In this document: positions 15,863 to 16,525 of the stretch, in pieces
Position numbering within the stretch: the first letter of the stretch is position 1
Layout: each line of letters starts with the position of its first letter
The notes under the pieces: generated by a model
What the model was told of the DNA's origin: nothing
Seen by the model: the letters and a program-made list of their open reading frames with translations, nothing else
The model's database searches: none
Origin: Candidatus Bathyarchaeota archaeon
GTDB taxonomy: Archaea > Thermoproteota > Bathyarchaeia > RBG-16-48-13 > GCA-020355125
Assembly (NCBI GenBank): GCA_030607815.1
Contig: JAUWJG010000011.1
Location: 1 to 16,525, forward strand
Direction of reading: 5' to 3'
DNA length: 16,525 nucleotides
Position numbers and translations under genes: made by a program

Positions 15863-16347
15863 GGAAACAATTTATTTATTTCATGATCGGGATAATTTTA
15901 GTCGTTGTGATTATCTTTTTTTCCGGAATTTTTGATTCTGAACAATTTGGACTCACGCTAACAGTGGACCCACTGAGTAGTTCAATTCAAATGGGTCAAA
16001 ATATCACTATAGTTGCCACCATTGAAAATACGGTACCTAAAAAGCAAATATACGAATTCCATATAGTTTACACTAGTACAAACCTGTCATATTATAATGG
16101 TATAACTAAGGAACCACTTTTACTCCCAGTTTATAATGATGTAAATTATACAATTATTTATTTAAATGACACTTTGGGTCCTAATGAAAATGCCAAGTTC
16201 CCAATTATTGTCAAGGGTTATCTTCCATTAGGTGTATCGTCAAAAAGATATACCGTTTTTTTAGAGGTTTACGTTGTAGAAGACACCTCTAAATTTCTCT
16301 CTGATAGGAAGTCTATTTCGTTAACGGTAACACATGTACCTCCTTAA
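15850..16347 (+). CDS. membrane-anchored extracellular protein of unknown function, 165 aa
   Basis: A short basic start (MGFLRKQ) is followed by one hydrophobic segment (about 8-28), acting as a signal anchor. About 135 residues outside the membrane are rich in beta-strand patterns. LTVDPLSSSIQMGQNITIVATIEN (37-60, shortened here) resembles the opening strands of Ig-like/NEW3-type domains, though the family match is weak. Four N-glycosylation sequons (N51, N78, N99, N106) fit a glycosylated archaeal surface protein. There are no cysteines. GGAG stands about 10 bases before the ATG at 15850. It lies 130 bases after the PDCD5-like gene with its own TATA-like element, so it is probably a separate unit. 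Confidence 0.75.
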   Translation: MGFLRKQFIYFMIGIILVVVIIFFSGIFDSEQFGLTLTVDPLSSSIQMGQNITIVATIENTVPKKQIYEFHIVYTSTNLSYYNGITKEPLLLPVYNDVNYTIIYLNDTLGPNENAKFPIIVKGYLPLGVSSKRYTVFLEVYVVEDTSKFLSDRKSISLTVTHVPP

Positions 16348-16373
16348 TTTATTTAAATGAAAATATTGCATAA

Positions 16374-16385
16374 AGAATCGATTCT
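16374..16385. repeat. 12-bp palindrome upstream of the last gene
   Basis: AGAATCGATTCT is a perfect palindrome 79-90 bases before the ATG of the partial gene at the window end. It could be a regulator site or chance. Confidence 0.25.
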
Positions 16386-16464
16386 ATATGATTTCGATCA
16401 ATTCTTTCAAAGGTTTTGAATTAAAACTAGATAATTGATTATTTTGTTACTCCAAGTTGAACTA

Positions 16465-16525
16465 ATGATACTACTCTTCGCCTTCGGAGGAGTTAGTTTA
16501 AAAATTGCTGACTATTATGGTGAAA
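16465..16525 (+). CDS. start of a further gene, cut by the window end
   Basis: An ATG at 16465 opens a frame reading MILLFAFGGVSLKIADYYGE to the last base, a hydrophobic start followed by a polar turn, as in a membrane or signal-anchored protein. TTG codons at 16444 and 16435 are other possible starts. No clear ribosome binding site is seen. Too short to identify. Confidence 0.45.
   Translation, partial: MILLFAFGGVSLKIADYYGE

Noticed and set aside
1..16525. CRISPR arrays, insertion sequences, defence islands or integrases
   Set aside because: No regularly spaced repeats, transposase motifs, terminal inverted repeats or integrase signatures were seen on either strand.

Overview
The window comes from an archaeon with AT-rich DNA. 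Four things show this: an XPB-type helicase gene followed directly by its Bax1 nuclease partner; a PDCD5-like small DNA-binding protein; Shine-Dalgarno sequences of the GAGGTGAT type; and an initiator tRNA-Met gene with the archaeal A1:U72 pair, an encoded CCA and an intron with a canonical bulge-helix-bulge splice motif. The lineage cannot be fixed from the sequence alone. A mesophilic or moderately thermophilic archaeon is plausible, because UvrABC is typical of such archaea and is thought to come from bacteria.

Layout. Positions 1-2924 (+) hold xpb, which probably lacks its first codons at the window edge, and bax1. Positions 3110-3394 (-) encode a small protein of unknown function with a strong ribosome binding site and a 17-bp perfect dyad upstream. 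Positions 3639-4340 (+) encode a cysteine-rich DUF1847 protein. Positions 4584-11211 (-) form a compact uvrB-uvrA-uvrC operon: 15 bases separate uvrB and uvrA, and uvrA and uvrC overlap by 11 bases. Divergent from it, at 11387-12253 (+), is a UlaG-like metallo-beta-lactamase-fold protein, followed by an orphan 125-residue protein at 12589-12966 (+). Positions 12967-13819 contain no ORF that is intact in a single frame. On the minus strand this stretch holds a two-helix membrane-protein gene that starts at AUU and changes frame at a U_UUU_UUG tract, a strong hairpin, and a shorter coding-like remnant. Positions 13820-14647 (-) encode a DUF362 protein that is richer in G+C than its neighbours. 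Positions 14805-14975 (-) are the intron-containing initiator tRNA. Positions 15333-15719 (+) encode the PDCD5-like protein, 15850-16347 (+) a membrane-anchored surface protein, and a further gene appears to begin at 16465 and run off the end.

The main theme is DNA repair. An archaeal/eukaryotic-type excision module (XPB-Bax1) and a complete bacterial-type excision system (UvrABC) lie within about 10 kb of each other on opposite strands. The less explained parts are the frameshifted membrane gene, the UlaG-like protein with an altered metal motif, the small orphan genes and several symmetrical sites in the intergenic regions.
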